A DNA stretch of 64,000 nt from Diphasiastrum complanatum (lineage: Eukaryota; Streptophyta; Lycopodiopsida; Lycopodiales; Lycopodiaceae), in NCBI GenBank assembly GCA_029204225.1, contig CM055105.1:14039221-14103220 (forward strand), read 5' to 3'. Made by a program: the position numbers and the translations under genes. Positions 42,782 to 54,138 of this stretch are shown piece after piece (position 1 is the stretch's first letter; each line of letters begins with the position of its first letter). The notes under the pieces were generated by a model. It worked only from the letters and a program-made list of their open reading frames with translations, was not told where the DNA came from and searched no databases.

Positions 42782-44970
42782 GTATATACATTTACATGAT
42801 GTTCTGTATTGTTTGATTCTTTATTCATTGCGTGTGAAGCTGATCAAAGGCAAAGGCAAGACAGTTATGTTTTTGTTTAAACTACAGCGGTTGATGAATT
42901 GCACGATGCATGTTTGTTGTGTAGCGTCTTGATCTTGTGATTAGGGTGTTGCATTCTTTTCGTTGATTTGTGTTCTGGGTAGCCCTTCCGGGAAACTCGT
43001 ACAGATCGAATATGCGCTCATGGCCGTAGCAGCAGGACAAACGTCACTTGGAATCAAAGGTAAAGTTTGGGAAATCAGGCTTCACTGATCATTAGGGCGC
43101 TCTGAAGCAGAAATTTTGTAAGATTGTCTCTTAGCTGACGGATCGATATGTTTGTATTGGAATTTAATTCAACTAGTTTCCTATCCTGAGCTGGTGCTGG
43201 GATACATTTCGAAAGATTGGAACAATAATGTGGTCTGAAGCAATTTTTTTTTTTTTGCTTCACTCTAATGAAGCACTGTTCGTGGGGCGTTTGCAGCGTC
43301 TAATGGAGTTGTCATTGCCACCGAGAAGAAGTTGCCATCAATCCTTGTAGATGAAACATCGGTATTGCCTAACATATGCTGAATACTCAAGGAACATTCA
43401 CTCGTTGATGTTGTCATAACAAGTAGAAGCATGCGTTTGCAGGTTCGCAAGATCCAATTGATCACTCCTAACATTGGTGTTGTTTATAGGTATGATACAT
43501 CATGCCTAACCTTTTCAACTAGATGTGCTTAGTAAGTTTTTACGTGGTGATAGTTGTTTGGTTGTAGTGTAGAGTATTGGGTGTGTATATGCTGTAGATT
43601 TTAACTAAAATCTTCAAATTCAATCAGTAAATTTTTGTTCGAAGTTGGCCCTTTTGACTGATTGCGATAAAAGATCTGATCATGAATTTTAGTGCCCAAC
43701 ATCAATGATGCCTTCAACGTTTGGCCGTGCTTGCATAGAGAATATCAAAACGTTTATTATCGTCTCACAAGCACCACCTTATTATCTATGTAATCACTAT
43801 CCAAGTGCCTTATCATATGAGAAGTTTCATGACATTTTGACATTGCCAAAAGATGTTTAGCTATGTCCACACATCAGTAAGCGACCAGCTTCTACATTGC
43901 ATTGAATTGATTGGTGTAAGGCAAGTTTTCAACACATTCACCTTGTGCTCCTTTGTTGCCTAGAAGTATATGTACAACAACATTGCTTTACCTGCTGAAT
44001 TTTTCTTTGTTGTTGGGTGCAGTGGGATGGGACCAGATTCCAGAGTTTTGGTGCGCAAGAGTCGAAAGCAAGCGCAACAATACTATCGACTCTACAAGGT
44101 TTGTATGGAAGGCAGTACTAGTTGTAGTTTTCTGTAATCTTGTTCACATCTTATTCTAGTTATCCCATTTAAAATGCAAATAATAATGGTGCTATCAAGT
44201 TATTTGTCTTGATTCTGTGCTGAATGCATGACAACTTCTATATTTTAGATGGATAACGCGTTCTTCGATAGCAGATAATTAGCCAAGTTCATATTCTGAA
44301 AACTTTTTGTCCCAAATCTTTGATTATCGTTTCGAACCATGATTCGAATAGAACCTAGTGGACCCTGCATGGTTTCCACTCGTGTCGTAATCTAGGATGT
44401 GTGCATGGCTTGGAGTCTTCCTCCTTGAAGGTATACAAGGGAAGGAGGTCTCAATTGCCATCCATTCTATCTACCTAGGGGAAGGTGGATGGAGAGCGGT
44501 GTGCACAGCCAGGATGAGTGCTAGCTTGAGGTGAGTGATGGCTGAGGGCTGTGGCGGTGGTTTGGGACGCTGTCAGAGTTGGAGGGTGGATCTCGCTTGA
44601 TTCCGGTCACAGGCGAGGGCACGGAGGGTGGACCTGGATTGGGTCCTACGGTGGGGTGGATCGTGTGGTGGGGTGGATCGTGTGTCGTCCGCTCTCTTGT
44701 GGTTAACCGGCACCTGGAGGTATGCATTAAGAGAGTGTAACAGAAGAGGATGAGGAGAAGGGAATAGCAGTATGAGCCAGAGATGGAGTAGGAGGAGGAA
44801 GGGAACGGAGGAAGAAGGGCGCAGCAGCCTGCTGGCAGATAACGAGCCTGCTTGCTGCACAGGCAGCAGGTCTGACTGTGCAGCAGGGAGGCCGTGTGGG
44901 GGAGGGGGGGAATTAGCTCTCCACACTTCTTAGGTACCATGATTAGGGTTAGGGCGATGTGGAGTGTTGC

Positions 44971-45054
<84 letters not shown>

Positions 45055-47186
45055 GTTTGGATTTGGCAGTGATGGTCCATGAGTCAGGTCTTAGATTTGG
45101 TGCAGCGAAAATTTGTTTCTCTTGATCTACTGTGCCTAGATATGATCCAGGACTTAACACTAGGGTGCGGATTCTCATTGTACTGCTTAATGATTGTGGT
45201 TCCTCACAAAATAGGCTTTCTTACTTGCAAGACATTAGGCAATATTTCAGTTCAAATGACGTGAGCTCCATAAATTTGTGCTGTTCATACCTTGCAGAGT
45301 TATGCATGTGCACAATTGGTGATTGAGTAGCATATCAGTTTAACGTGTAACTTGCTTGTGGTATGGTTCACTTTCTATCATGTTTTTCTCGTTAATGAGT
45401 TTAGATTAGGAAAAAACACAAATTATGGAGGTAGGCTTGATATGGAATGTTGCTGTCTGTGACCCATGGGAATTTCTGTAATCACTTGTTCGGACTCCTT
45501 TTCAAATTCCTTTGTCCATTGTAAGGCTTAAAGGTTCTGATGGGAATGCTTGGGAGGCAGTACTTATTCCCTCCAAAGTTGTGGGATGTTGTCAAGTTCG
45601 TGTTAATGTGCAATCACTGAGCTTTTAGCCTTGTTCATTGTCTTTGCAGGAGCATATACCAGTATCACAGCTTGTCAGAGAAACTGCAGCCGTAATGCAG
45701 GAATTTACTCAGTCAGGGTGAGTTGAACTTTGCTGCCAAGAGACACAAATTCCAAGCTAGTCTCATTTGCCTCGTACACGTGTTGTCTTTTCTGAATACA
45801 ACCGATTAATCACATCCATGCACAAATTGTATGCTCCACATTATATTTTCTTGCCTGCTCTTTTTTCATGCTGCGTGCAACTAAATGGCACTGTCAGCAG
45901 GCTTTTGAGAACTTTAATCCTCCATAGTTTTCTGTAGTCTTATTCATTTTAGTTCATCCCAATCTCTCAGTTTTCACTTCTTTTGATCACTCCTGGCAAA
46001 ATTTATTTTGAACCAATAATATTGAAGGTTTTTAGCTTGATATCCTTGTTTCACCCTAGAGGGTGACATTCTTTCCATTACTTGCCTCCTCCATTGCATA
46101 GTTCTCAATTGTTTCCTCTTGTGGTACTACTGGTGCACCATTGCTATGTAAGTTTGTTTTATCCTTTCGGACATTGGCCGGGGTTTGAACTTGGGTGTTA
46201 ATCCCACACCAAGAACCCTCTACAACCACACTTCACCACACCACACCACACCACACGGGTGGATGCTATCTAAGTTTTGCAGTAGAGTTATGTGATTCCA
46301 TAGGGGATATTGCCAGTATTTTATATTAAATTTGTGAATTCTGATTAGCTGAAATCTGTTCTTTTCTTCAGAGCAGGATACTTACAAGGATCACTCTATG
46401 TGTTTGTGCTTAGATTTCACAAATGCATTCGTTCTTCAAATTTGATTTTTTCAACATGGACTCTCTTTTTAGCAAGGGCTAGTCCTTATATATTACAGCA
46501 TCTTTCAATAAACCATTACTACCTTCTTTCCCATTTGTATAGGTTTGTATGGGTAACAGCCAAGAGGGGATTTTGAGAGCAGATCTAAAGGTCAATGTAG
46601 GTAGAAGTTTGAAGCAACTTACTTGGTTTGCTGAAACTTCGTATTAGAAAGTTACCATATTATTGTGATGTTGTGCAAAGTAATCCTGATTATGCTTTGA
46701 TGAACATTTCAGGGCTGGTAGAACTTTGATAGTAAACTGCGAACACTGACATTGAATTTTGAACTTTATTGTGCTGTTTTTCTTATGTTGAAGCTTAAAT
46801 ATGTTGTTAGTGATAATGTAAGAACTGAGAGGTTATTACATATAGTACATAAGTCTTCAGTTTTTTTATGCAGAGGAGTCAGGCCATTTGGAGTATCATT
46901 GCTGATTGCGGGCTTTGACGATGATGGTCCTCACTTGTATCAGGTTCTTTGTCAACAAAACAACCTAAAACTGCAATTTTTATTTTTTTATGTTCCCATG
47001 GCATGATTATGTTTAGTATGAGTGTGGGATTTTGTCATTGTTGTAAGATGACCATTAATGCATGTCCGGTTACTATGATTGCTGTTATGGTTGAGTTCAG
47101 GTGGATCCGTCAGGTTCATATTTTTCCTGGAAGGCGTCTGCCATAGGAAAAAATGTGTCCAATGCAGAAACCTTTCTAGAAAAGAG
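42741..47186 (+). CDS. PAB1: 20S proteasome subunit alpha type-2 (PAB), 3' end not in window
   Basis: Structural alpha subunit of the 20S core outer ring, which gates substrate entry; acts in nucleus and cytosol. Exons: 42741-42781, 42983-43059, 43297-43361, 43443-43489, 44023-44098, 45650-45717, 46874-46943 and 47101-47186. All use GT-AG and all join in phase, giving 176 codons plus two bases. The N-terminus [20 protein letters not shown]… is the alpha-subunit signature, nearly identical to Arabidopsis PAB. Later landmarks are [63 protein letters not shown] and [20 protein letters not shown]. The usual protein is about 235 residues; the last ~58 (YTEDMELDDAI-like onward) are absent. Downstream is only transposon sequence, so the last intron exceeds 16.8 kb or the gene is truncated. 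Confidence 0.95.
42983..43059 (+). CDS. PAB1: PAB exon 2
   Basis: [20 protein letters not shown], then SLGIK, completing the alpha-subunit N-terminal signature; donor G|GTAAAG. Confidence 0.95.
43297..43361 (+). CDS. PAB1: PAB exon 3
   Basis: [20 protein letters not shown], then TS; acceptor TTTGCAG, ends in phase 0. Confidence 0.95.
43443..43489 (+). CDS. PAB1: PAB exon 4
   Basis: [15 protein letters not shown]; acceptor GTTTGCAG, donor TATAG|GTATGA. Confidence 0.94.
44023..44098 (+). CDS. PAB1: PAB exon 5
   Basis: [20 protein letters not shown], then YYRLYK; acceptor GGGTGCAG, donor AAG|GTTTGT. Confidence 0.95.
44973..45052. repeat. (GA)n microsatellite in PAB intron 5
   Basis: About 40 GA units with one interruption (AGAAGA at about 45008). 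Several low-complexity frames through it are not genes. Confidence 0.97.
45650..45717 (+). CDS. PAB1: PAB exon 6
   Basis: [20 protein letters not shown], then QS and two bases; acceptor TCTTTGCAG, donor GG|GTGAGT. Confidence 0.95.
46225..46256. repeat. CCACA pentamer repeat
   Basis: Several CACACCACAC-type units in PAB intron 6. Confidence 0.75.
46874..46943 (+). CDS. PAB1: PAB exon 7
   Basis: [20 protein letters not shown], then HLYQ; acceptor TTTATGCAG, donor CAG|GTTCTT, ends in phase 0. Confidence 0.95.
47101..47186 (+). CDS. PAB1: PAB exon 8 (last one visible)
   Basis: [20 protein letters not shown], then NAETFLEK and two bases of the next codon; donor AG|GTATTG. No following exon found. 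Confidence 0.94.
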
Positions 47187-47767
47187 GTATTGCTATTGGC
47201 GTTTATATCTTTTAATGCTGTCTGTGCACTTGGCCATTTACAAGTACCATATTAACTGTCTCTTCATCCCTGAAAGTACATGCTATCATGTTTTATTTAT
47301 CAGGTTGAGGTATTATTGTAGTTTAAACGAATGAGGTTTAGTTTCCCATAGCGTATTGGTCACATGATTGCTGCACTTTGAGAATTCATACTGAACACAC
47401 ATCTGTGAATATCTTGTGCTCATGTTTCTTAGCCCCAAAACTTGTCACTGAAATTTGCAAGTTGACTCACAACACCGGTTTTTTTAATCACTTCAGAATA
47501 TTCCGTAAAAATGCAGAAATACCTTCCCTTTCATCTCGGACCAAAGTGTACCTAAAAAAATCACATGACGAAAAGCATTCCTTGATTAAAGCAAGAAGGA
47601 ACTATGGAAGCAGTTGCTAAATGATAATGAAAGACAAACAATATAACCAATCAATAAGCAACAGGCACTCATGAAATGAGACGGTGAAACACGACACATG
47701 CCGATTTTTGAATTTGGTACAGGCTGAAACATATAAGACATATTATCTCTTGTATCAATTAAATCCA

Positions 47768-48017
47768 ACGCAGATTTTTGTGACAATCAAAGCTGTATCC
47801 AGCTTGCAAAAAATCCTGTTTTCCATGCATGCACCAAACATATTGAAATACACTACCATTTCATCCGCGAGAAGGTTCTAGGAGAATTGGAGCTTATTTA
47901 TTGCTCCATTGATGACCAAGTTGCAGACATATTTACAAAAAGCTTATCAAGGGACAGATTTGAAAAATTTCAACATTGGCTTGGGGTCAAGAAAACAAAT
48001 TTGTCATTAAGGGAGAG
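47768..48017 (+). pseudogene. Copia RNase H C-terminal fragment
   Basis: Encodes DNQSCIQLAKNPVFHACTKH (one stretch), then RE.VLGELELIYCSIDDQVAD and FTKSLSRDRFEKFQHWLGV. This is the conserved end of copia pol, truncated on its left at about 47768 and followed by an LTR. Confidence 0.8.
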
Positions 48018-48495
48018 TGTCAGGAAATAGAAACTTGCACCTTTTTTCTACGGTCTAATGTCAAGTTCAATGTTAAGCTTAGACCTATCAATGTTGTATA
48101 CCCATGGGGGTTTTATTTTTAATGTTAATTCACCTTGCAAGGTTATGGGGCCCATCCTAAAAATGGTCCTTAGAGTCCATACGAGTTTGACACTTCATAT
48201 TCACGCCTACGAGGAGTTACATTAGTTGGCTATTCAATTCCATGGGCTGTTGGTGTTTGCTCTCCATTCTTGAGCCTTTACATCTACTATGTCCCATCTA
48301 TATTTGTATCTTTCCACATTAGGAGAATGGTGTGGGATTCGTTTGTGCAATACAAGCTTTGAGTTTTCTCTCTCAAATTTAGCTTCCTCTTTCTTGAAGA
48401 TTGTTGTTCTATGGCTGTCCTCTATTTTTCAGATTTGAAAGTGTTCAATGTTCTTGATTGTTAGTGTCTTAGAGCATTTCAAGTCACCTACAACA
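48018..48495 (+). mobile_element. Copia 3' LTR following the RNase H fragment
   Basis: AAGGGAGAG purine tract then TGTCAGGAAATAG; a plausible end is …CTACAACA at 48495. No 5' partner is present, so this is a truncated copia element inside or beyond the proteasome gene's last visible intron. Confidence 0.55.
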
Positions 48496-48561
48496 TGACT
48501 ATGACTATGAATGGTGCGCTGTCTCTGATATCTGTGGATATGTGTACCATCACCCATCTCA

Positions 48562-51500
48562 TCATAAAAATTTTGGTCCTAGCGTGCTCCTCCTGGAGAA
48601 GAAAGAGGTAATATGAGACTGAGAACTATCATGAGTTTGTTGAGCTTTCTGACATATATCTAGCCGGTACTGGTACATCCTGGGTGCTGCCAAAGGAGGA
48701 GGATGTGACGTGGGTGCTGCCACTGGAGGATCCACTGTGGATGTGGGCGCTGCAAGAGAAAACCTGGGCACAGATGGTGGCCTGCCATGGAGACCTGGTG
48801 CTGCAGAAGTGGACGGCGATGGAGGGGCTGCAGGCCTAAATGGCATTGGTGGCACTGGAGGAGCTGTGCGACGCACATACACCCTCTGAGGAGCTGGAGG
48901 AACTGTAGGCACCTCATGCGGCTGCTCTGGCTGGGACACTGTGTATGGCATGCTGGCAAGAGATGATGGGGGCGCCTTGACACTCGGCATCTGCTGGGCC
49001 TCTGAATCCAATGTGGCAACCAAGTCGTCCAGCTGGACATCCGAATACAAATGCTCTGGGCTCTAAGACTCATCTTGTGCACCAGCTTCTAAATCATCCT
49101 GTGCACCAACCTCTGAATCATCCTGTGCACCAACCCCTGAATCAACCCAAGCCTCATCCCGTGCCTCATCATGTGCACCCTGTAGACCCTGCATGGCCTC
49201 CCAATCTGTGCAATGAAAGTCATCAGGTGCCTCCTCTGGTGTGCTGTCGTAGTAACGGCCATGACTCTGTGCTGCACGCATCCAAACATCTGCGGGACCG
49301 ACATCTAAACCACTCTGCCCTCTATCAATAGCCTCCTCCATCATGTCGACATAGGTAGGTATGCCACTGGCCCCCCCTGTGTGCCCTGCCTGTCTGCCGT
49401 TATAACTTGTGCCATGTGTCCCACCTCTGCCACGTGATGCACCTGTGACCCCTGCCTGTGGCGTGTGCCCTGCACCTGTATCATCTGCCTCATCCCTCTC
49501 TGATCTGGCAAACACAACCCGAATGGGCTCATCCTCATCATGCTCATCCTCTTACACTGGCTCATCTGCCTCATACAATGGGGGCTCTCTGTGCTCAAGC
49601 CCAAGCTCTCTCTCTCTCATCTCGGCAAGCTCCCTCCCTCTCTCTGCCATCAACTGTGTGCCCAGGTCATCTGCAGGCATGGGATGGGTGCTGTCCGTAG
49701 GCAAGTCAACCTGGCGCTCCAAATCAGATATCTTCGTCTGCAAGGTTTAAAATTTGCATGTCAGGGAGACAACTCTATCAAGAAATGAAACCAACATACT
49801 AGGAGTCAACCAACATGCTATGAAAGATTAGCTTATCACCTGCAATGCGCTCGTAATGGTCGGAAGTCTCCTGGCGAGACGTGCGTTGGTGCTACGGAAC
49901 ACCAACCGCTCCAACTGACTCACTGACAACCGGTTTCTTCTCCTCATGTGAATGAGTGCCCATGTGCTCCAATTACGCTCACACACGGAGGCAGCACAGT
50001 CCTGTGGTGCGTGCATTGAAATACTTCAGCACATTGTGGCAGAGGTGGAACTTCAACGAAACACAACAATGGAGGATAAAATGAGATGCATACCTGAGAA
50101 AGGACACGCAGTGCAAGACGCTGCATGGATGGATAGTTGTTGCCGAACATGGTCCACCAGGTAATGGGGAGCTGCCTCCTCTTTGGATCCTGAGCAGCCG
50201 GGTGGCCGAATGTGCCCATGCCGAAACGAAATGCAGCGAGCTCCTCCATGAGCCTGATAGGATCCAAACCTATGTGTGGACCCACCGTGTGAATGTACTG
50301 AAGCCAATCAGCTTCGAGCTCCCTGTCTGCGATTTGTGTCGGAGAGAGAAAGAGGGGATGCAGCATGTGTGCAACGCTGTGGATACTCCTGTGGAAGTAG
50401 TTCCACCGCGTCTCCCATATGAACTTCAGCTCTGTCATCCTGCAGGTGAGGGGCATGTGGTTTAGGGCATCACGAAAAAACTTAACATTGACAGAAAAAC
50501 AAACTAGCAAGTACTGAAAAGATAAAGGTCAGTTACAACACTGTACCGCTTACCTCTCTGGCTGCAAGATGGGCAGCTGCAGGAACTGTCCAATCCGGTC
50601 CATGAGCTCATACACTAGTCCAAGTGTCCACCCCTCGCTGTCAGCCATGCGGAGCACAATGTAGAGTGGTCGAAGCAGTCCTGACAATGTCTGTGCATCC
50701 CTCCAGAACTGGTCTCCCCTCACCGTGGAAGAAAAGTGCTCCCCATCCTCAGTGCGCGGAAACGTACTGGCACCCCAAAGATCACTGGCAACCATCTGTA
50801 GAAGCTAGGCCTTGCACCTGATCAAACGGTCGATGACCACCAAGTCGAATGCAAAGCGTGTGGGGGCTAGCTTACGGAGGTCCAGATGGCTGAACACCCG
50901 GAACATGGCAAGAAGACGCCTCTTTCTGGTGACAAAAGTCACTAGGAAGAGGGCCTCCCAGACGATGGCTCTAACCCAAGGAAGTGCTCCAATGTCCCCC
51001 ATCAGAAGGTCTATGCCATGGGCTGCACAGGGGGTATGAACAATATGAGGGAACTCGGCCTCTAGCAGTACACCCATCTGAATGCAATTCGTGGCATTGT
51101 CCATCACCACCGTGACGACATGCTGTGGGCCTATGGCTAGGATGGAAGACCTGATGACATCAAACATGAACTCTGCAGATATGACTCTCCCCCCGCTGCT
51201 GCAATCCACTGCCCTCAAAAACTGTGTGCCCATGCAGCTGGAGACCAGTATGTTGAGGATCGGCCTCCTCCTGACATTAGTCCAGCCATCGGACATGATG
51301 CTGCAACCGTAAGTGGCCCAGTGCCGACGTAGAGGCTCCATCTCTCTGGACAAGGACTCAACCATATCCCTCAACATGTGTGTGCGGACAACCTCTGAAC
51401 TAGGGACTCTCCAGCTAGGGCTGACAGACTGTGCAAGGTGGTAGGCCCTTCGGAAGGGCTCAGAGTCGGTGATGGCAAAGGGCAGGTTCAGCTCGTAAAT

Positions 51501-52436
51501 CAGATTGGCCACGGCCTGTGTGGCCTCTCTGTCCATGTGCGGCTGATGCGCGCCGCGAATGGTCTGCTGCACAAGGGCTCTCCCTGGTGGGCGACGGGTG
51601 GTGGACCTCCAACACGGTGCACCAACCGTGACGGGAATGGACGATGACGCGACAGGCTGGGCACTGGTGGATGCATCGGCTGTAGACGTGGAATGGGTAG
51701 AGTGGGATGCACTGGCAGGGATGGGTGCAGCAACATAGGTGGGGTGCACTGGTGGAGGGGCAACATCTGGCATGGGGTACAAAAACTGCTGGCTGAGGAG
51801 GTCATCCGGATGGGAAGGGAAGGAAGAAGGGATCTCTTCCACATCCTCGAAGGCCCGCCCAGTAGCATCCTGGGCTTGCTCGGGTGGCGGAGAGTCCATG
51901 AGAAAGTCGTAGACTGGTGGAGTGCGAGCAACAGTGGGTGGTGGTGGAACCGCAGTGGCAACTGGCGGACGCGATGGGACGGGATCCATTGGAATCTGAG
52001 CAGATGGGGGTGCGTGAGGCAGAACTGTCTGAGGGGGATGAGGGGCAAAGGGACCGGAGGAGGATGCACTCCCTCTCCTCGTGCGTGCCAGCCAAGCAGG
52101 CAACAACTCTGGGTCAGCCACATAAGGAGCGGTGCAAAATCGGAGAATGCCCTCCGAAATGGTGTTCTCCCGTGCCACGAGCCGCGGCCCGTAGGTGTCC
52201 AGTAGTCGCTGCCTGTCGGGGACGGTCATGCTGCCACAAGGGGCAGCATTCAAGGTGGCACCATTTTTGGCGCGTGCACCGAGCAGATGGCCTTTAAGGC
52301 GAGTGAGGGATGCAGCAAACTCGACGAGATAGTATCGGCAGCGCACGATCTTCTGACCGGTCTTGTTGGCCTTGTCGGCAACCCACCTGACAATGTCTAC
52401 TTCGTCCCACAGACTGGAAAGGTCGGATTGCACCAT
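48562..52436 (-). pseudogene. hAT-family transposase, four exons, three in-frame stops
   Basis: Minus strand. Start ATG at 52436 (MVQSDLSSLW). Exons 52436-50554, 50439-50094, 50001-49840 and 49737-48562, with introns of 114, 92 and 102 bp. The N-terminus is a BED-type finger (KIVRCRYYLVEFAASLTRLKGH), with the second Cys replaced by Tyr. A Pro/Ser-rich linker follows, then the DUF659/RNase H core with SDGWTN (Asp at residue 383) and VVMDNATN (Asp 446). Exon 3 carries the hAT dimerisation motif CERNWSTWALIHMRRRNRL. Exon 4 adds an unusually long acidic, repeat-containing, Pro/Ala-rich tail. Stops: TAG 50805-50807 (KA-stop-LLQ, probably from CAG), TAA 49552-49554 and TAG 49063-49065. It would act in the nucleus on the element's inverted-repeat ends. 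Confidence 0.88.
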
Positions 52437-52724
52437 TGCGATGGAGAAAACTAGGGACAAAATGCTGGAAAAAAAACAGCAGGGTACACTGTGTGAGAGA
52501 CGCTGAAAATGGGCGAAGGCAGGGCGAAGCAAGTCAGATGCAAGGCAGGGCAATGCGTGGGCGAAGGTCGACGCAAGAAATCGAAGGCAAGCAGGCGGGA
52601 ACAGTAGCGATGGCAGGGCGGAGGAGGGCGCAAAACAATCTCTGATGAAATGCGAGGGGGGCGGGTAGTTTAGGTTTAAAAAAATTAAACAAAATATTAA
52701 ATAATAAATAATATAATATATTAT

Positions 52725-52805
52725 GATACCGCGGTACCAACATGGTACCGCGGTACCCGTACGGTCCCGCGGTACCGGGATCCGCGGTACCCAGTACCGC
52801 GGGAC
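52725..52805. repeat. Cluster of CCGCGG-centred palindromes upstream of the hAT gene
   Basis: Five copies of a GGTACCGCGGTACC-type palindrome (one perfect at 52744-52757), directly beside an AT-rich stretch. The position, upstream of the transposase, suggests subterminal transposase-binding repeats at the 5' end of the hAT element. No matching cluster is seen on the 3' side. Confidence 0.6.
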
Positions 52806-52811
52806 CTATGA

Positions 52812-52921
52812 TATGTATTTATAAATATACATATGTATATGTATATATACATATGTATATATACACATATGTATACATATATATATATATATATACATAT
52901 GTATATATATGTATATACTAG
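52812..52921. repeat. ATATGTATAC-type microsatellite
   Basis: Alternating TA/CATATG-rich tract immediately outside the palindrome cluster. Confidence 0.9.
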
Positions 52922-52924
52922 TAA

Positions 52925-53240
52925 AGAGTGCCCGTCGTTGACCGGGCATTGGACGGCCGACGATCTAGGTTGATGATCTAGTGTGTACGCCCCTCATTGA
53001 TGGGCGGCCAACGATCTGGGTGATGGGCGGTCCTAATGTGGTCTAAAATGGTGGGTGGTAAGGTCGTCGATGACGGGTGGCTGACAATTTTGGTTACGGC
53101 CGATGGATTGGGTCGAAGGTCAATGGTTTGGGTCAAAAGTGGGTATGCCCATCGTTGATGGGCAGCCTGACGACGATCTGGATGACGACCGATGATTTGG
53201 ATGGTGGCTGATGGTTTAGGAGGAAAGCCGATGGTCATTT
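52925..53240. repeat. Degenerate minisatellite with GATGGGCGGC words
   Basis: Irregular repetition of GATGGGCGGCC, GACGATCTGG and CCGATGGTTTGGGTC-like words at spacings of about 20-60 bp. No coding signal; long frames in it come from the repeats. Confidence 0.6.
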
Positions 53241-53289
53241 ATGGGTGGCCCACTATTCAAAGTAATATGTTAAGCTTGTCCGAGATTTG

Positions 53290-53560
53290 CTTTTAGGTGT
53301 GTATGGGGGTGTGTGCATATTTTGTATGCATGTGTTTGCAAATGTCTGTTAATGGGCGGCCCATAATTCAAAGTGTATATTTTGTTCATGCATGTGGTAT
53401 GTATGTGTGTTTGTGTGCATGTGTGAGGATGTTTTCTTTTAGGTTTGTATGTGACGTGTGTGTGTGTGTGTGTGTGCAAATTCATATTTGATGTGTGTAT
53501 ATGTGTGCATATTTGATTTGTGTATATGTGTGCATATGTATGTGTGTGCATATTCAAAGA
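53290..53560. repeat. TG/ATGTGTGTGCATAT-rich simple repeat
   Basis: Imperfect (TG)n with TGTGTGCATATTTG units, including (GT)11 at about 53457-53477. Confidence 0.85.
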
Positions 53561-53566
53561 TTCCAA

Positions 53567-54128
53567 ACGACAGGTCTTGTTGCTAGCCGGACAATTGGAC
53601 TTAGCAGCATTGGAACGCGAACAACTTCAAGGTGAATTGGACGCGACCACCCTTGAACGCGATTCCTACTTACAGACCCAAGTGCCTGATCATCCAGTCA
53701 CACCGGATGAGATCAGATACTTGTTTCGCAAAGTGGAAACCTACTATACTGCACTGGCGGGGTTTCAAGAAAAATTTGATAAACTCAAAAGGACGGCAAC
53801 CACCAAGTTAGGCAAGGCCAAGGCCATTATCAAGGATTATGAGAAAGCCACCGCTCAGGTGTTGGAAGCCAGGGCACAAATTCCAGTTCCATTGATGCCA
53901 CAGTTCTCGCCTCAACACCAAGATCCGGGCAGAATGGATACAGAGTTGGATTCAGGCATGGAACAGGGTGGAGCCCCCGAAGTCCAAGAAGAACAGCTAG
54001 TTCCACAAGCAGGTCCATCTTCATCAAGGACCACACCATTGTTCAGACGACCAATTAAAACAAAATTGAGGTCGGCAAAGGATTGGATAAGATTCCCGCA
54101 TTGGGAGAGTAGCCGGGTTGGAGAATAA
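53567..54128 (+). CDS. Coiled-coil ORF of an unidentified LTR-type element
   Basis: The informative part starts after the simple repeat: LAGQLDLAALEREQLQGELD and further heptad-like segments, then LFRKVETYYTALAGFQEKFD and AKAIIKDYEKATAQVLEAR, a long coiled coil, followed by a Pro/Gln-rich linker and a basic stretch (FRRPIKTKLRSAKDWIRFPH). The stop is TAA at 54126-54128. There is no zinc knuckle or enzyme motif. Neighbours are a second frame (54139-54627) and an LTR-like end (54777). I infer a structural (gag-like) protein but cannot assign a family. Confidence 0.45.
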
Positions 54129-54138
54129 CAGTTTTTGA

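Noticed and set aside
44521-44973. Two overlapping Pro/Ser/Leu-rich frames of 117-150 codons on the minus strand
   Set aside because: They lie inside proteasome intron 5 on the opposite strand, abut a GA microsatellite and have low-complexity composition with no recognisable domain.
48660-49604. Alternative His/Gln- and Met-rich minus-strand frames
   Set aside because: Out-of-frame readings of the repetitive hAT exon 4; only the frame in phase with the dimerisation exon continues the protein.
51500-52205. Long frames on both strands overlapping the hAT transposase
   Set aside because: Shadows of the GC-rich, Pro-rich transposase linker; the minus-strand frame with BED and core motifs explains the region.
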